From NCBI RefSeq assembly GCF_946222605.1, contig NZ_CAMIIE010000029.1, positions 1-43,183 on the forward strand: a DNA stretch of 43,183 bases, written 5' to 3'. Every line of letters begins with the position of its first letter. Position 1 is the stretch's first letter. The stretch comes from an uncultured Acidocella sp. (lineage in GTDB: Bacteria; Pseudomonadota; Alphaproteobacteria; Acetobacterales; Acetobacteraceae). The notes beneath the pieces are model-generated. The model ran no database searches, had not been told where the DNA came from, and saw only the letters and a list, made by a program, of their open reading frames with translations. Of this stretch, positions 24,493 through 32,362 are shown piece by piece. Both the position numbers and the translations under genes were made by a program.

Positions 24493-25967
24493 TATTTCGC
24501 TCGCACTTCAGGCAGGGCCGAGAAGCCCGCCGCGTTTTCGATGGCGGCCGAGACCGCGAACACCGTTTCCTCGTCAAAATGCTTGCCGATCACCTGCAAG
24601 CCCAGCGGCAGCCCGTCGGCGGAGAGCCCGGCCGGCACGCTCATCGCCGGCACACCCGCCAGCGAGGCCGGCACGGTGAACACGTCGTTGAGATACATCG
24701 TCACCGGATCATCCATCTTCTCGCCCAGCCCAAAGGCGGCGGAGGGCGCGGTGGGGGTGAGGATGGCATCCACCTTGGCAAACGCGTCGGTGAAATCCTT
24801 CAGGATCAGGTTCCGCACCTTCTGCGCCTTCAGATAATAAGCGTCGTAATAGCCATGGCTCAGCACATAGGTGCCGATCATGATGCGCCGCTTCACCTCG
24901 GCGCCGAACCCTTCGGCGCGGCTGCGCTCATAGAGATCGATCAGATCCGCGCCATCCACGCGCTTGCCGTAGCGCACGCCATCATAGCGGGCGAGGTTGG
25001 AGGAGGCCTCGGCCGGCGCCACGATATAATACACCGCCAGCCCGTATTTGGTGTGGGGCAGGGAAATCTCGACGATCTCCGCCCCCTGCGCCTTCAACCA
25101 CTCAATCCCCTTATCCCAGAGGGCGAGGATTTCCGGGTTGGTGCCCTCCAGCCGGTACTCGGCCGGAATGCCGATCTTCAACCCCTTCACGCCACGGTTC
25201 AGCGCGGCGGTGAAATCCGGCACTTCACGTTCGGCCGAGGTGGAATCCTTCGGGTCAAACCCGGCCATGGCGTTCAGCAGCAGCGCATTGTCCTCGACAT
25301 TGCGCGCCATCGGCCCCGGCTGGTCGAGCGAGGAGGCAAAGGCCACCACGCCGAAGCGCGAGCAGCGCCCATAGGTCGGCTTGATGCCGGCAAGCCCGGT
25401 AAAGGCGGCGGGCTGGCGGATGGAGCCGCCAGTATCCGTGCCCGTCGCCGCCAGCGCGATGCGCGCGGCGACCGCCGCCGCGGACCCGCCCGAAGAGCCG
25501 CCCGGCACCAGCTTGGCCTCCGCGCCCTGGCGCTTCCAGGGATTTTCCACCGCGCCATAGAAGGAGGTGATGTTGGAGGAGCCCATGGCGAACTCGTCCA
25601 GATTGGCCTTGCCCAGCATCACCGCCCCGGCCGCCTTCAGCTTGCCCGAAACCGTGCTCTCATAAGGCGGCACGAAGGGCTCCAGGATCGCGCTTCCCGC
25701 CGTGGTGCGCACGCCCTCGGTGCAGAACAGATCCTTCATCGCGATGGGAATGCCGGTCAGCGGGGTGGCGGTGCCGTCAGCCAGGCGCGCATCGGCCGCC
25801 TTCGCCTGCTCCAGGGCCAGCTCCGGGGTGGTGGTGATATAGGCGTTCAAACATGGGTTCAGCGCCGCCACGGCCTCATTATAGGCCGTGGTCAGCTCCA
25901 CGGCCGAAATCTCTTTCGCCTTCAGCGCCTTGGCGGCACCGGCGATGGTCAGGTCAAACATGCTCAT
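24492..25967 (-). CDS. gatA: Asp-tRNA(Asn)/Glu-tRNA(Gln) amidotransferase subunit A
   Basis: This 491-residue amidase-signature subunit releases ammonia from glutamine for GatB. The Ser-cis-Ser-Lys triad is supported by AMKDLFCTEGVRTT (Lys) and VPGGSSGGSAAAVAA with GTDTGGSIRQPAAF. The length is normal. It starts inside the gatC stop (ATGA overlap) and ends at the gatB start, the order gatC-gatA-gatB common in alphaproteobacteria. Confidence 0.98.
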   Translation of the reverse strand: MSMFDLTIAGAAKALKAKEISAVELTTAYNEAVAALNPCLNAYITTTPELALEQAKAADARLADGTATPLTGIPIAMKDLFCTEGVRTTAGSAILEPFVPPYESTVSGKLKAAGAVMLGKANLDEFAMGSSNITSFYGAVENPWKRQGAEAKLVPGGSSGGSAAAVAARIALAATGTDTGGSIRQPAAFTGLAGIKPTYGRCSRFGVVAFASSLDQPGPMARNVEDNALLLNAMAGFDPKDSTSAEREVPDFTAALNRGVKGLKIGIPAEYRLEGTNPEILALWDKGIEWLKAQGAEIVEISLPHTKYGLAVYYIVAPAEASSNLARYDGVRYGKRVDGADLIDLYERSRAEGFGAEVKRRIMIGTYVLSHGYYDAYYLKAQKVRNLILKDFTDAFAKVDAILTPTAPSAAFGLGEKMDDPVTMYLNDVFTVPASLAGVPAMSVPAGLSADGLPLGLQVIGKHFDEETVFAVSAAIENAAGFSALPEVRAK

Positions 25968-26251
25968 TCCACAACTTTCGGCACGGCAAAGAAATTTCCG
26001 ATGCGGTCGGGCGCATTGGCCAGGATCTTCTCCGCCATATCGCCGTCGGTGACTTTGTCCTCACGCTGGCGCAGCGCCATTCGCGCGCCGCCGGAGAGCG
26101 GCTCGACACCGTACACATTCACTTCGCCCAACTGCTCCACATAGCCCAGAATCGCGTTCAACTCGTTCTGGAGGGTGGCAATTTCCTCGTCATTCACCCG
26201 AATCCGGGCCAGTTTCGCAATCCGGCGTACCGTTGCGGCGTCCAGCGACAT
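25964..26251 (-). CDS. gatC: Asp-tRNA(Asn)/Glu-tRNA(Gln) amidotransferase subunit C
   Basis: This 95-residue subunit stabilises GatA and wraps the GatA-GatB interface. It begins MSLDAATVRRIAKLARI and contains the family segment ILGYVEQLGEVNVYGVEP (ILGYVEQLGEVN). The first gene of the gatCAB operon, it is divergent from ruvX with only 47 bases between the starts, so promoters must be close or overlap. Confidence 0.96.
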   Translation of the reverse strand: MSLDAATVRRIAKLARIRVNDEEIATLQNELNAILGYVEQLGEVNVYGVEPLSGGARMALRQREDKVTDGDMAEKILANAPDRIGNFFAVPKVVE

Positions 26252-26298
26252 ACCAAAATCCCTTGGCTAAAAAATCCGGGCGGACCATACAGGCGGCC

Positions 26299-26760
26299 AT
26301 GGCGCTCTACAACCTGCCCGAATTTTTATCCCTTCTGCCCCCCGGCTCCCGGCTGCTGGGGCTCGATCCCGGCTCCAAACGCATCGGCGTGGCCCTGTCC
26401 GATGTCGGTTTGCGCATCGCCAGCCCCTACACCACGCTGCAACGCAGCAAGATGAAGTTCAACGCCGTCGAGATCGGCGAGATCGCGGTGCGCGAAGGGG
26501 TAGGGGGGCTGATCATCGGCCTGCCTCTGGATGGCGAGCAAACGCTCGGCCCCCGCGCCCAGGCGGCGCGGGACTGGGCGCATGGGCTCAGCGATCTGCT
26601 TGGCCTGCCAGTGGCGATGGTGGATGAGAGCTATTCCACCGCCGAGACCCATGAACGGCTGATTGAAGCCGGGGTCAGCCGGGCGCGGCGCGCCGAAATC
26701 GTCGACAAGCTGGCGGCGGCGGAGATTTTGCAACGCGCACTGGACGCCCTGCAAGCCTGA
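26299..26760 (+). CDS. ruvX: Putative pre-16S rRNA nuclease / Holliday junction resolvase YqgF
   Basis: This 153-residue RNase-H-fold protein of the YqgF/RuvX family matures the 5' end of 16S rRNA in E. coli. The first catalytic aspartate is in LLGLDPGSKRIGVALSD (GLDPGSKRIG). Other landmarks are IIGLPLDGEQTLGPRAQAAR (GLPLDGEQ) and VDESYSTAETHERL (VDESYSTAE), with a final aspartate in EIVDKLAAAEIL. The ATG at 26299 follows AGGCGG. The frame from 26233 is a longer version overlapping gatC and is unlikely. Confidence 0.94.
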   Translation: MALYNLPEFLSLLPPGSRLLGLDPGSKRIGVALSDVGLRIASPYTTLQRSKMKFNAVEIGEIAVREGVGGLIIGLPLDGEQTLGPRAQAARDWAHGLSDLLGLPVAMVDESYSTAETHERLIEAGVSRARRAEIVDKLAAAEILQRALDALQA

Positions 26761-26859
26761 CGCCGATGGCTCTGGCGGGCATATGGACGAAAATTCATCC
26801 ACCTTCCCGGGCGCTCGCCAATCCACCCGCCATATCAGCGCGTATTCCTGTTTGTTCAC

Positions 26860-26874
26860 GAACCATTCAGGTTC
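26860..26874. promoter_or_regulatory. Inverted repeat upstream of the fasciclin gene
   Basis: GAACC at 26860-26864 and GGTTC at 26870-26874 form a 5-bp inverted repeat with a 5-base spacer, 21 bases upstream of the ATG and just before the AAGGA ribosome site (26883-26887). It could be an operator or a 5'-UTR hairpin. It is short enough to be chance. Confidence 0.25.
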
Positions 26875-26895
26875 TAACCAACAAGGAAATGTCGG

Positions 26896-27507
26896 ATGTC
26901 TGCTCAAAAATTGCGGCTCGCTTTGACTCTTTCAGGACTCTTGCTGCTGCCCGGCCTCGCCGCCGCGCAATCCATGTCGGCTCAATCCATGTCGGCTCAA
27001 TCCATGTCGGCTCAATCCATGTCGGCGGATCCCATGGTCGGCGGCGCCGCCATGTATCCCAGCCGGAACATCGTGCAAAATGCTTTGAACTCGAAGGACC
27101 ACACAACACTCGTGGCGGCGGTGAAGGCGGCCGGGCTGGTGCCAACGCTGGAAGGCAAGGGGCCGTTTACCGTGTTCGCGCCCACCAATGAGGCCTTTGC
27201 CGCGCTGCCGGCGGGTACCGTGCAAACGCTGCTGAAACCCCAAAACAAAGCTGAGCTTGTCAAGATTCTCACCTATCATGTCGTGCCCGGGCGCTATACC
27301 GCGGCGGATATCGAGAACATGATCCAGCAAGATGGCGGCACCGCGCAGCTCAAAACGGTCGAAGGCGAATCGCTGAGCTTCAGCAACGCCCCGGCGGGCG
27401 GGCTGATGGTCAAAGACGCCAAGGGCGATGAAGCAAAAATCACGATCAGCGACGTCATGCAGTCGAACGGCGTGATTCAGGTGATCGACAAGGTGCTGAT
27501 GCCCTGA
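26896..27507 (+). CDS. Secreted fasciclin-domain protein with SMSAQ tandem repeat
   Basis: This 203-residue exported protein has a signal peptide at residues 1-25 (cleavage after AAA-Q), then four copies of a pentapeptide SMSAQ (26-45, the last ending in D), then a single FAS1 (fasciclin) domain (about 55-203). The domain keeps FTVFAPTNEAFAALP and a conserved YHVVPG plus the terminal GVIQVIDKVLMP (VIQVIDKVLMP). Bacterial FAS1 proteins are associated with adhesion or surface attachment. The AAGGA site lies eight bases before the ATG. The pentapeptide is encoded by a 15-bp tandem repeat, described separately. Confidence 0.92.
   Translation: MSAQKLRLALTLSGLLLLPGLAAAQSMSAQSMSAQSMSAQSMSADPMVGGAAMYPSRNIVQNALNSKDHTTLVAAVKAAGLVPTLEGKGPFTVFAPTNEAFAALPAGTVQTLLKPQNKAELVKILTYHVVPGRYTAADIENMIQQDGGTAQLKTVEGESLSFSNAPAGGLMVKDAKGDEAKITISDVMQSNGVIQVIDKVLMP
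26971..27030 (+). repeat. 15-bp in-frame tandem repeat in the fasciclin gene
   Basis: The unit TCCATGTCGGCTCAA occurs three times exactly (26971-27015) and a fourth time with changed last bases (27016-27030). Each unit adds the residues SMSAQ immediately after the signal peptide. Since the unit length is a multiple of three, gain or loss of units changes the linker length without breaking the frame. Confidence 0.95.
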
Positions 27508-27660
27508 AGCTCGGCGCAGCGTCCGCTGAAACCGACTTGTTCGCTCGCATTACGCGCCCGCGCATCAAATTTTCAGCCAGATTCTGGGGGTTTTGCCTCG
27601 GCGCGGCATGTCATCCGTTTACGTAACGCGGCGGCGTGAGCGGAACAGCTCTAGCTGTGA

Positions 27661-27688
27661 AAAAGGCGGCGGGGTTGTCCCCGCCGCC
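27661..27688 (-). terminator. Intrinsic terminator downstream of the CsbD gene
   Basis: Read on the minus strand, GGCGGCGGGG pairs with CCCCGCCGCC around a 4-base loop, and TTTTT follows. The structure is about 25 bases past the CsbD stop and fits a rho-independent terminator for that gene. Confidence 0.8.
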
Positions 27689-27713
27689 TCCAGCCGATAT
27701 CGCGGCGACGCGA

Positions 27714-27887
27714 TCAATGCTTCTTGGCGGCGTCCTTCAGCCCGCCAATGGTGTTCTGCACCTTGCCTTCGGCCTTGTCGGCCTTGCCTTCGGCCTGCAG
27801 CTTGGTGTCGCCGGTCACTTTGCCGGCGGCTTCCTTCACCGCGCCCTTGGCCTGCTTCAGGGTGCCTTCAATACGATCCTTGTCCAT
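27714..27887 (-). CDS. CsbD-family stress protein
   Basis: This 57-residue hydrophilic protein, rich in Lys, Ala and Gly, begins MDKDRIEGTLKQAKGAVKE, the usual CsbD start, and repeats the KxxGK-type pattern (KVTGDTKLQAEGKADKAEGK). CsbD proteins accumulate under general stress, and their molecular role is not settled. A GGAG ribosome site lies six to nine bases before the ATG, and a strong terminator follows. It sits just downstream of a small entericidin-type lipoprotein gene on the same strand, both being typical stationary-phase or stress genes. Confidence 0.9.
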   Translation of the reverse strand: MDKDRIEGTLKQAKGAVKEAAGKVTGDTKLQAEGKADKAEGKVQNTIGGLKDAAKKH

Positions 27888-27950
27888 GTCGAATCTCCTC
27901 TATGTGGTTGCTGGATTGTCTCGGTGCAGCGCGTTCAGCGCCGCAGGAAA

Positions 27951-28118
27951 TTAGGGGCTGGGCTTGCTGGGCGCGTTGGCATTGGCGCTGTTGGTCAGCG
28001 CGTGGCCGCCCTGGGACAGATCCTCACCGACGCCCGCCGTGGTATGGCAGGCAGCAAGACCCGCCGCCATCGACACCATCGCGAACAGACCAAAGGCAAC
28101 ACGAAACTTAGAAACCAT
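27951..28118 (-). CDS. Entericidin-like small lipoprotein
   Basis: This 55-residue protein has a signal peptide with lipobox GLAAC (Cys24 as the lipidated residue), then HTTAGVGEDLSQGGHAL, which matches the conserved core of entericidin A/B proteins (xTxxGxGxDxxxGGxA). Entericidins are membrane lipoproteins linked to stationary-phase or stress physiology. The mature part ends with a low-complexity NANAPSKPSP. It is about 60 bases upstream of the CsbD gene and may be co-transcribed with it. It is too short for routine ORF calling. Confidence 0.85.
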   Translation of the reverse strand: MVSKFRVAFGLFAMVSMAAGLAACHTTAGVGEDLSQGGHALTNSANANAPSKPSP

Positions 28119-28271
28119 CGCCCAAAATCCTTTATCCTTTTTGGAACGCTCCCCCGATTGGGACGCGTATCGTGAAATGGGATTTTGTCCGGCGGCTTGG
28201 AAAATTCAATGTGGAATACTTAAGCTTTCAGATTTGACAGATTTGTCTCATGAAGCGCCCGTCATGGAATT

Positions 28272-29279
28272 TTAAGCGAGCCCAAATTCCCGCGCCAAGA
28301 GCTGGTAGGATTTCGTCCGCACCGCCGGATCATAAACCGCGGTGGTGATGGCGATCTCATCCAGCTGCAGATCCCGGCCAAGCTTATGCAGCCGCTCCGC
28401 CACCTGTGCCGGCGTGCCGATGAAATTGCGCGACAGCGAGATTTGCATCTGCGCCTGCTCGGCCTCGGAAAACCCCATCTGGTCCGCCTCCTCGGGCGAG
28501 GGCAGGGGAATATAGACGCCGCGATTGCGCATCGCCCAGAAGGCGCCACGGGATTTCGCCCAATATTGCGCCTCCTCCTCGGTCTCCGCCGCCAGCGCGA
28601 ACACGGTCGCCGCGGCGCGGCGCGGCGGCGCCTCCGGGCCGGGCTGCTTGAACTGGGAATGATAAGCATGCAGCGCTTCCTCCGCCCCGGCGCCGTCGGA
28701 GAAGAAATAGGCGAAGGCGTAAGGCAGGCCGAACCAGGCGGCGAGCTGGGCGCCATAGGTGGAGCTGCCGAGGATCCAGATTTCGGGGGCGTTCGGCCCG
28801 CGCGGCTCGCAGGTCACGGCGCGGAACGGATGATCCACCGGCAGCGCCTGGCCCGAGACCCAGGCCGCGACATCGCGCACCTGGGCCGGGAACATATCCG
28901 CCGCCTGGCGCGCATTCGGGTTCAGCGCCAGAGCCGTGCGCCCATCCGAGCCTGGTGCCCGCCCCAGCCCGAGATCGATCCGCCCCGGCGCGATCGCCTC
29001 CAGCACCCGGAACTGCTCGGCCACTTTCAACGCCGAATAATGCGGCAGCATGATCCCCGCCGCCCCCACGCGGATGCGGCTGGTCTGGCTGGCGATCGCG
29101 GCGGCCAGCACCTCCGGCGCCGAGCCCGCCACCGCGCCGGAGCTGTGATGCTCCGAGAGCCAGTAGCGATGATAGCCAAACCCCTCGCAGGCCCGCGCCA
29201 GGGCGATGCTCTCGCGGATCGCCTGGTCCGGCAGGATGTTGGTGCGGATCGGGGACTGGTCCAGGACGGAAAATTTCAT
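28272..29279 (-). CDS. Luciferase-like flavin monooxygenase (LLM), MsnO8 type
   Basis: This 335-residue TIM-barrel flavin-dependent enzyme of the bacterial luciferase-like superfamily begins MKFSVLDQSPI and has YHRYWLSEHHSSGAVAGSAPE (RYWLSEHHSS), RIRVGAAGIMLPHYSALKVAEQFRVLEAIAPGRIDLGLGRAPG (VGAAGIMLPHYS and DLGLGRAPGSD), all diagnostic. The electron donor (FMNH2 or F420) and the substrate are unknown. The start could also be the ATG at 29288, three residues upstream. It is divergent from a second, distantly related LLM gene at 29406. Confidence 0.9.
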   Translation of the reverse strand: MKFSVLDQSPIRTNILPDQAIRESIALARACEGFGYHRYWLSEHHSSGAVAGSAPEVLAAAIASQTSRIRVGAAGIMLPHYSALKVAEQFRVLEAIAPGRIDLGLGRAPGSDGRTALALNPNARQAADMFPAQVRDVAAWVSGQALPVDHPFRAVTCEPRGPNAPEIWILGSSTYGAQLAAWFGLPYAFAYFFSDGAGAEEALHAYHSQFKQPGPEAPPRRAAATVFALAAETEEEAQYWAKSRGAFWAMRNRGVYIPLPSPEEADQMGFSEAEQAQMQISLSRNFIGTPAQVAERLHKLGRDLQLDEIAITTAVYDPAVRTKSYQLLAREFGLA

Positions 29280-29405
29280 ATCGTTCATATAGGCCGGGGC
29301 GGGCGGCTTGCCAGATCCGCATGGCAGGCCAGACACCCTGCCGGAATTGGCAAAGCCCAGCCCGTGGGCCAAGTAGGCGGCGCCCCCTGACGCAAAGTGA
29401 TGCAG

Positions 29406-30425
29406 ATGAAGAAAATCGGCTTTCTCTCCTTCGGCCATTGGACCCCCTCGCCACAGTCCGGCACCCGCAGCGGCGCCGATGCGCTGCTGCAATCCATCGA
29501 CCTCGCGGTGGCGGCGGAAGAGCTGGGGGCGGATGGCGCCTATTTCCGGGTGCATCATTTCGCCCGCCAGCTCGCCGCCCCGTTCCCGCTGCTGGCGGCT
29601 GTCGGCGCCAAAACCAAGCGCATCGAAATCGGCACCGGCGTCATCGATATGCGCTATGAAAATCCGCTCTATATGGCCGAGGATGCCGGGGCGGCCGACC
29701 TGATCTCCGGCGGCCGGCTGCAGCTTGGCATCAGCCGTGGCTCGCCCGAGCAGGTGATCGATGGCTGGCGCTATTTCGGCTACGCCCCGGCCGAGGGCGA
29801 GCAGGACAAGGATATGGGCCGCCGCCACGCCATGGTGCTGCTGGACGTGCTGCGCGGCGAGGGCTTCGCCCAGCCCAACCCGCGCCCGATGTTCCCCAAC
29901 CCGCCCGGCCTGCTGCGCGTCGAGCCGCACGCGCCGGGTCTGCGCGAGCGCATCTGGTGGGGCTCAGGCTCCAACGCCACCGCCATCTGGGCGGCGCAGC
30001 AGGGCATGAACCTGCAAAGCTCCACCTTGAAGGATGACGAAACCGGCGAGCCCTTCCACATCCAGCAAGCCAAGCAGATCCGCGCCTATCGCGAGGCCTG
30101 GAAGGCGGCCGGCCATACCCGCACCCCGCGCATCTCCGTCAGCCGCTCGATCTTCGCGCTGATCAACGACCAGGACCGCATGTATTTCGGGCGTGGCAAG
30201 GATCAGGACAGCATCGGCATGATCGATGAAAGCACCCGCGCCATCTTCGGCCGCTCCTATGCAGGCGAGCCGGAGGCGCTGATCGAGGAGCTGCGGGCCG
30301 ATGAAGGCATCGCCGAAGCCGACACGCTGCTGCTCACCGTGCCCAACCAGCTCGGCGTGGCCTACAACGCGCATGTGATCGAGGCGATCCTCAAACACAT
30401 CGCCCCGGCTTTGGGCTGGCGCTAG
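29406..30425 (+). CDS. Luciferase-like flavin monooxygenase (LLM)
   Basis: This 339-residue LLM enzyme begins MKKIGFLSFGHW and contains DGAYFRVHHFARQLAAPFPLL (AYFRVHHFAR), KRIEIGTGVIDMRYENPLYMAED (IEIGTGVIDMRYENP) and GGRLQLGISRGSPEQV (LQLGISRGSP). It differs clearly from the LLM on the other strand, so it is not a recent duplication. Starts at 29397 (GTG) or 29400 (ATG) are possible, and 29406 gives the typical family N-terminus. The stop TAG at 30423-30425 is formed by the first bases of a family A element, where a TAG would also have existed before insertion. Confidence 0.9.
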   Translation: MKKIGFLSFGHWTPSPQSGTRSGADALLQSIDLAVAAEELGADGAYFRVHHFARQLAAPFPLLAAVGAKTKRIEIGTGVIDMRYENPLYMAEDAGAADLISGGRLQLGISRGSPEQVIDGWRYFGYAPAEGEQDKDMGRRHAMVLLDVLRGEGFAQPNPRPMFPNPPGLLRVEPHAPGLRERIWWGSGSNATAIWAAQQGMNLQSSTLKDDETGEPFHIQQAKQIRAYREAWKAAGHTRTPRISVSRSIFALINDQDRMYFGRGKDQDSIGMIDESTRAIFGRSYAGEPEALIEELRADEGIAEADTLLLTVPNQLGVAYNAHVIEAILKHIAPALGWR

Positions 30426-30526
30426 AGCAATATGTGTTTAGGTTGACGCGGTATCGTCAAGATAAACACATAAAATTGCTCGCAAAAACGAAAGCTAGCG
30501 CCTTCAGCTCAAAGCTGAAGGCTCTA
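30423..30526 (+). mobile_element. Family A MITE-like element, copy A2, between convergent genes
   Basis: This 104-bp copy has TA at both ends and inverted ends TAGAGCA/GGCTCTA. The first TAG is the stop of the LLM gene and the last CTA is, on the other strand, the stop of the OsmC-like gene. Removing the element and one TA leaves GCGC-TA-GAGC, in which both stop codons overlap on CTAG. The terminal hairpin here uses the CCTTCAGC/GCTGAAGG stem variant, unlike copies A1, A3 and A4. Confidence 0.87.
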
Positions 30527-31024
30527 GAGCAGCGTCACCGTACAAGCCGGCGGCGCCGCCAGGGTCTGGAAAATCACGCAATAACGCTCGGTGCTTTTCA
30601 ACAGCTTGGCGCGTGTTGCCTCATCAGCATCGGTATCCAGTTTGAAGGTCAGGTTGATCGGCCCCAGCCCGACCGGGGCGGCGCGGTCGATCGCTAGCGT
30701 GCCGCGCGCATCCCAGAAGGAATGCGCCACCACCCGCGCCTGGCGCAGCCTGATGCCCATGGCGGTGGCGACGGCCGCCAGCGTCACCCCGGCGCAGGCC
30801 ACCAGCGAATCGAGCAGCAGATCCGCCGAGCAAGCGCTCCCCTGCGGGCCCCCCGCAGCCGGATGCAGCCCCGCCTGTGGCGGGCGCGCATTGACCAGCG
30901 TGCAGGTGAGGCTCGCCTGCTCAATCACCCCTTCCGCCCGGGACTGCACCAGCGCATGGGCGGGGTTGTCCCGGTAATCCTGTTTCAGCGGCGCCTGCAA
31001 AGCCCGCAGCGTCTCGGCGTCCAT
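30524..31024 (-). CDS. OsmC-family protein
   Basis: This 166-residue protein of the OsmC/Ohr superfamily keeps the two cysteines expected of peroxidatic members, Cys77 in SLVACAGVTL and Cys149 in STERYCVIF, so it may reduce organic hydroperoxides, although the branch is nearer OsmC-like than Ohr. The ATG at 31024 follows GGTGAGGAAG. The longer frame to 31081 has no ribosome site. The stop TAG (30524-30526) lies at the end of family A copy A2. It is convergent with the LLM gene. Confidence 0.9.
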   Translation of the reverse strand: MDAETLRALQAPLKQDYRDNPAHALVQSRAEGVIEQASLTCTLVNARPPQAGLHPAAGGPQGSACSADLLLDSLVACAGVTLAAVATAMGIRLRQARVVAHSFWDARGTLAIDRAAPVGLGPINLTFKLDTDADEATRAKLLKSTERYCVIFQTLAAPPACTVTLL

Positions 31025-31087
31025 CTTCCTCACCTTTCCGTCTTTTGCCGGGAGTATGGGAAGCTTTCCGCCGCGCCTCAACGCTGT

Positions 31088-31456
31088 TCAAAAACTGCGC
31101 GAGCGCAGTGTCATCAGCCGCAAATCCGGCGCCCAGATGATCCGTGTCGGCGCATCGCCCATGAACACCAAAGCCCGGTGCGCCCCATCCTCCGCCGCCA
31201 GCCGCACCCGCATCAGCCGGTAGCGTACCGATTCATAGGCTTGCAGCCGCACCAGCATGTCGGCGTTGATCCGGATCACCATCCCCGGCACATGCGCCCC
31301 CGGCGCCCGGCGCAGTGTGGGGTAGCGCGCCCCGCGCAACTTCACCCGGGCGAAGCCATGCAGCCTGGCCGGCACCGGCTCATGGCGCAGCGGCCGCCCG
31401 GCGCAGCGCCCGAACGCGCCCTTGTCCGCCAGCGTGCCATAGACGAAAATCTTCAT
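31088..31456 (-). CDS. Gamma-glutamylcyclotransferase-like (AIG2) protein
   Basis: This 122-residue protein has the family's substrate-binding motif FVYGTLADKG (YGTL at residues 6-9) and the probable catalytic Glu75 in LQAYESVRYR. Members cyclise gamma-glutamyl groups to 5-oxoproline or act on gamma-glutamylamines. The specificity is not visible. It starts inside the lipB stop codon (ATGA overlap), so it is translationally coupled to lipB, and ends 63 bases before the OsmC start. Confidence 0.88.
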   Translation of the reverse strand: MKIFVYGTLADKGAFGRCAGRPLRHEPVPARLHGFARVKLRGARYPTLRRAPGAHVPGMVIRINADMLVRLQAYESVRYRLMRVRLAAEDGAHRALVFMGDAPTRIIWAPDLRLMTLRSRSF

Positions 31457-32103
31457 CCGAAAATCTCTCCCCAATGCCGGGACAGCGCCGCATCCACCGC
31501 GTCCATCCCCACATCCACCCCCAGCGCCTTCAGGCTGGTCACACCATGCTCGGCAATGCCGCAGGGCACGATGCCGCCGAAATGGCTCAGCTCCGGCGCC
31601 ACGTTCAGCGCCAGCCCGTGCCAGGTGATCCAGTGCGAGACCCGCACCCCGATGGCGCCGATCTTCTCCTCCGTCCCATCCGGCCGCGCCACCCAGATGC
31701 CGACCCGCCCGTCCCGGATCTCACCCTTGATGCCGAATTCCTTCAGCGTGGCGATCACCCAGCGCTCCAGCCCGGCTACGTAGCAGCGCACATCGCGCGC
31801 CGGCACGCTGCCATGGGGCTTGGCCAGATCCAGCATCGCATAGGCCACGCGTTGCCCCGGCCCGTGATAGGTCCATTGCCCGCCGCGCCCGGCCTTGTAG
31901 GTGGGAAAGCGCGTCGCATCCTGTAGATCCTCGCGCTTCGCCGAGGTGCCCTCGGTATAAAGCGGCGGATGCTCGACCAGCCAGACCAGCTCCTTCGCCG
32001 CCCCGGCGCGGATCTCGGCGACGCGCGCCTGCATCCGGGCGAGGGCCGCCTCGTAATCGGTCAGACCCGGTGAAATTTCCCAATCCAAAGCGTCTTTCGT
32101 CAT
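31453..32103 (-). CDS. lipB: Octanoyl-ACP:protein octanoyltransferase
   Basis: This 216-residue enzyme transfers octanoyl groups from acyl carrier protein to lipoyl domains, the first step of lipoate synthesis. The conserved RGGQWTYHGPGQRVAY (73-88), catalytic Lys147 in EEKIGAIGVRV and catalytic Cys181 in PCGIAEHGVTSL are all present. The ATG at 32103 has a short-spaced GGGAG. It overlaps the AIG2-like gene by four bases. lipA is not in the window. Confidence 0.97.
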   Translation of the reverse strand: MTKDALDWEISPGLTDYEAALARMQARVAEIRAGAAKELVWLVEHPPLYTEGTSAKREDLQDATRFPTYKAGRGGQWTYHGPGQRVAYAMLDLAKPHGSVPARDVRCYVAGLERWVIATLKEFGIKGEIRDGRVGIWVARPDGTEEKIGAIGVRVSHWITWHGLALNVAPELSHFGGIVPCGIAEHGVTSLKALGVDVGMDAVDAALSRHWGEIFG

Positions 32104-32159
32104 GGCTCCCCTGTTGCAGGCTCCGCGTTCATAGTCTATAGGCCCGCCGCAGCCTCGAT

Positions 32160-32245
32160 GCGGTCGTGGCGGAATGGTAGACGCGCAAGCTTGAGGTGCT
32201 TGTGGGGGAAACCTCGTGGAAGTTCGAGTCTTCTCGACCGCACCA
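32160..32245 (+). tRNA. tRNA-Leu (anticodon GAG)
   Basis: This 86-nt class II tRNA has acceptor stem GCGGTCG/CGACCGC, discriminator A and encoded CCA. The anticodon stem CAAGC/GCTTG encloses loop TTGAGGT, giving anticodon GAG (reads CTC/CTT, leucine). A long variable arm (TGGGGGAAACCTCGT region) is present. It lies between lipB (divergent) and maeB (same strand). Confidence 0.97.
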
Positions 32246-32362
32246 AGCTCCCTTCTCCAGAATTAGCGATCTTCAAAAATCACATGGCGGGGCGAGTTGC
32301 CAGCCCTGCCGGCTTGCGCCATGAACCCTTCAGATCATTGATTTCGGGGGAGGGTTCGAGAC

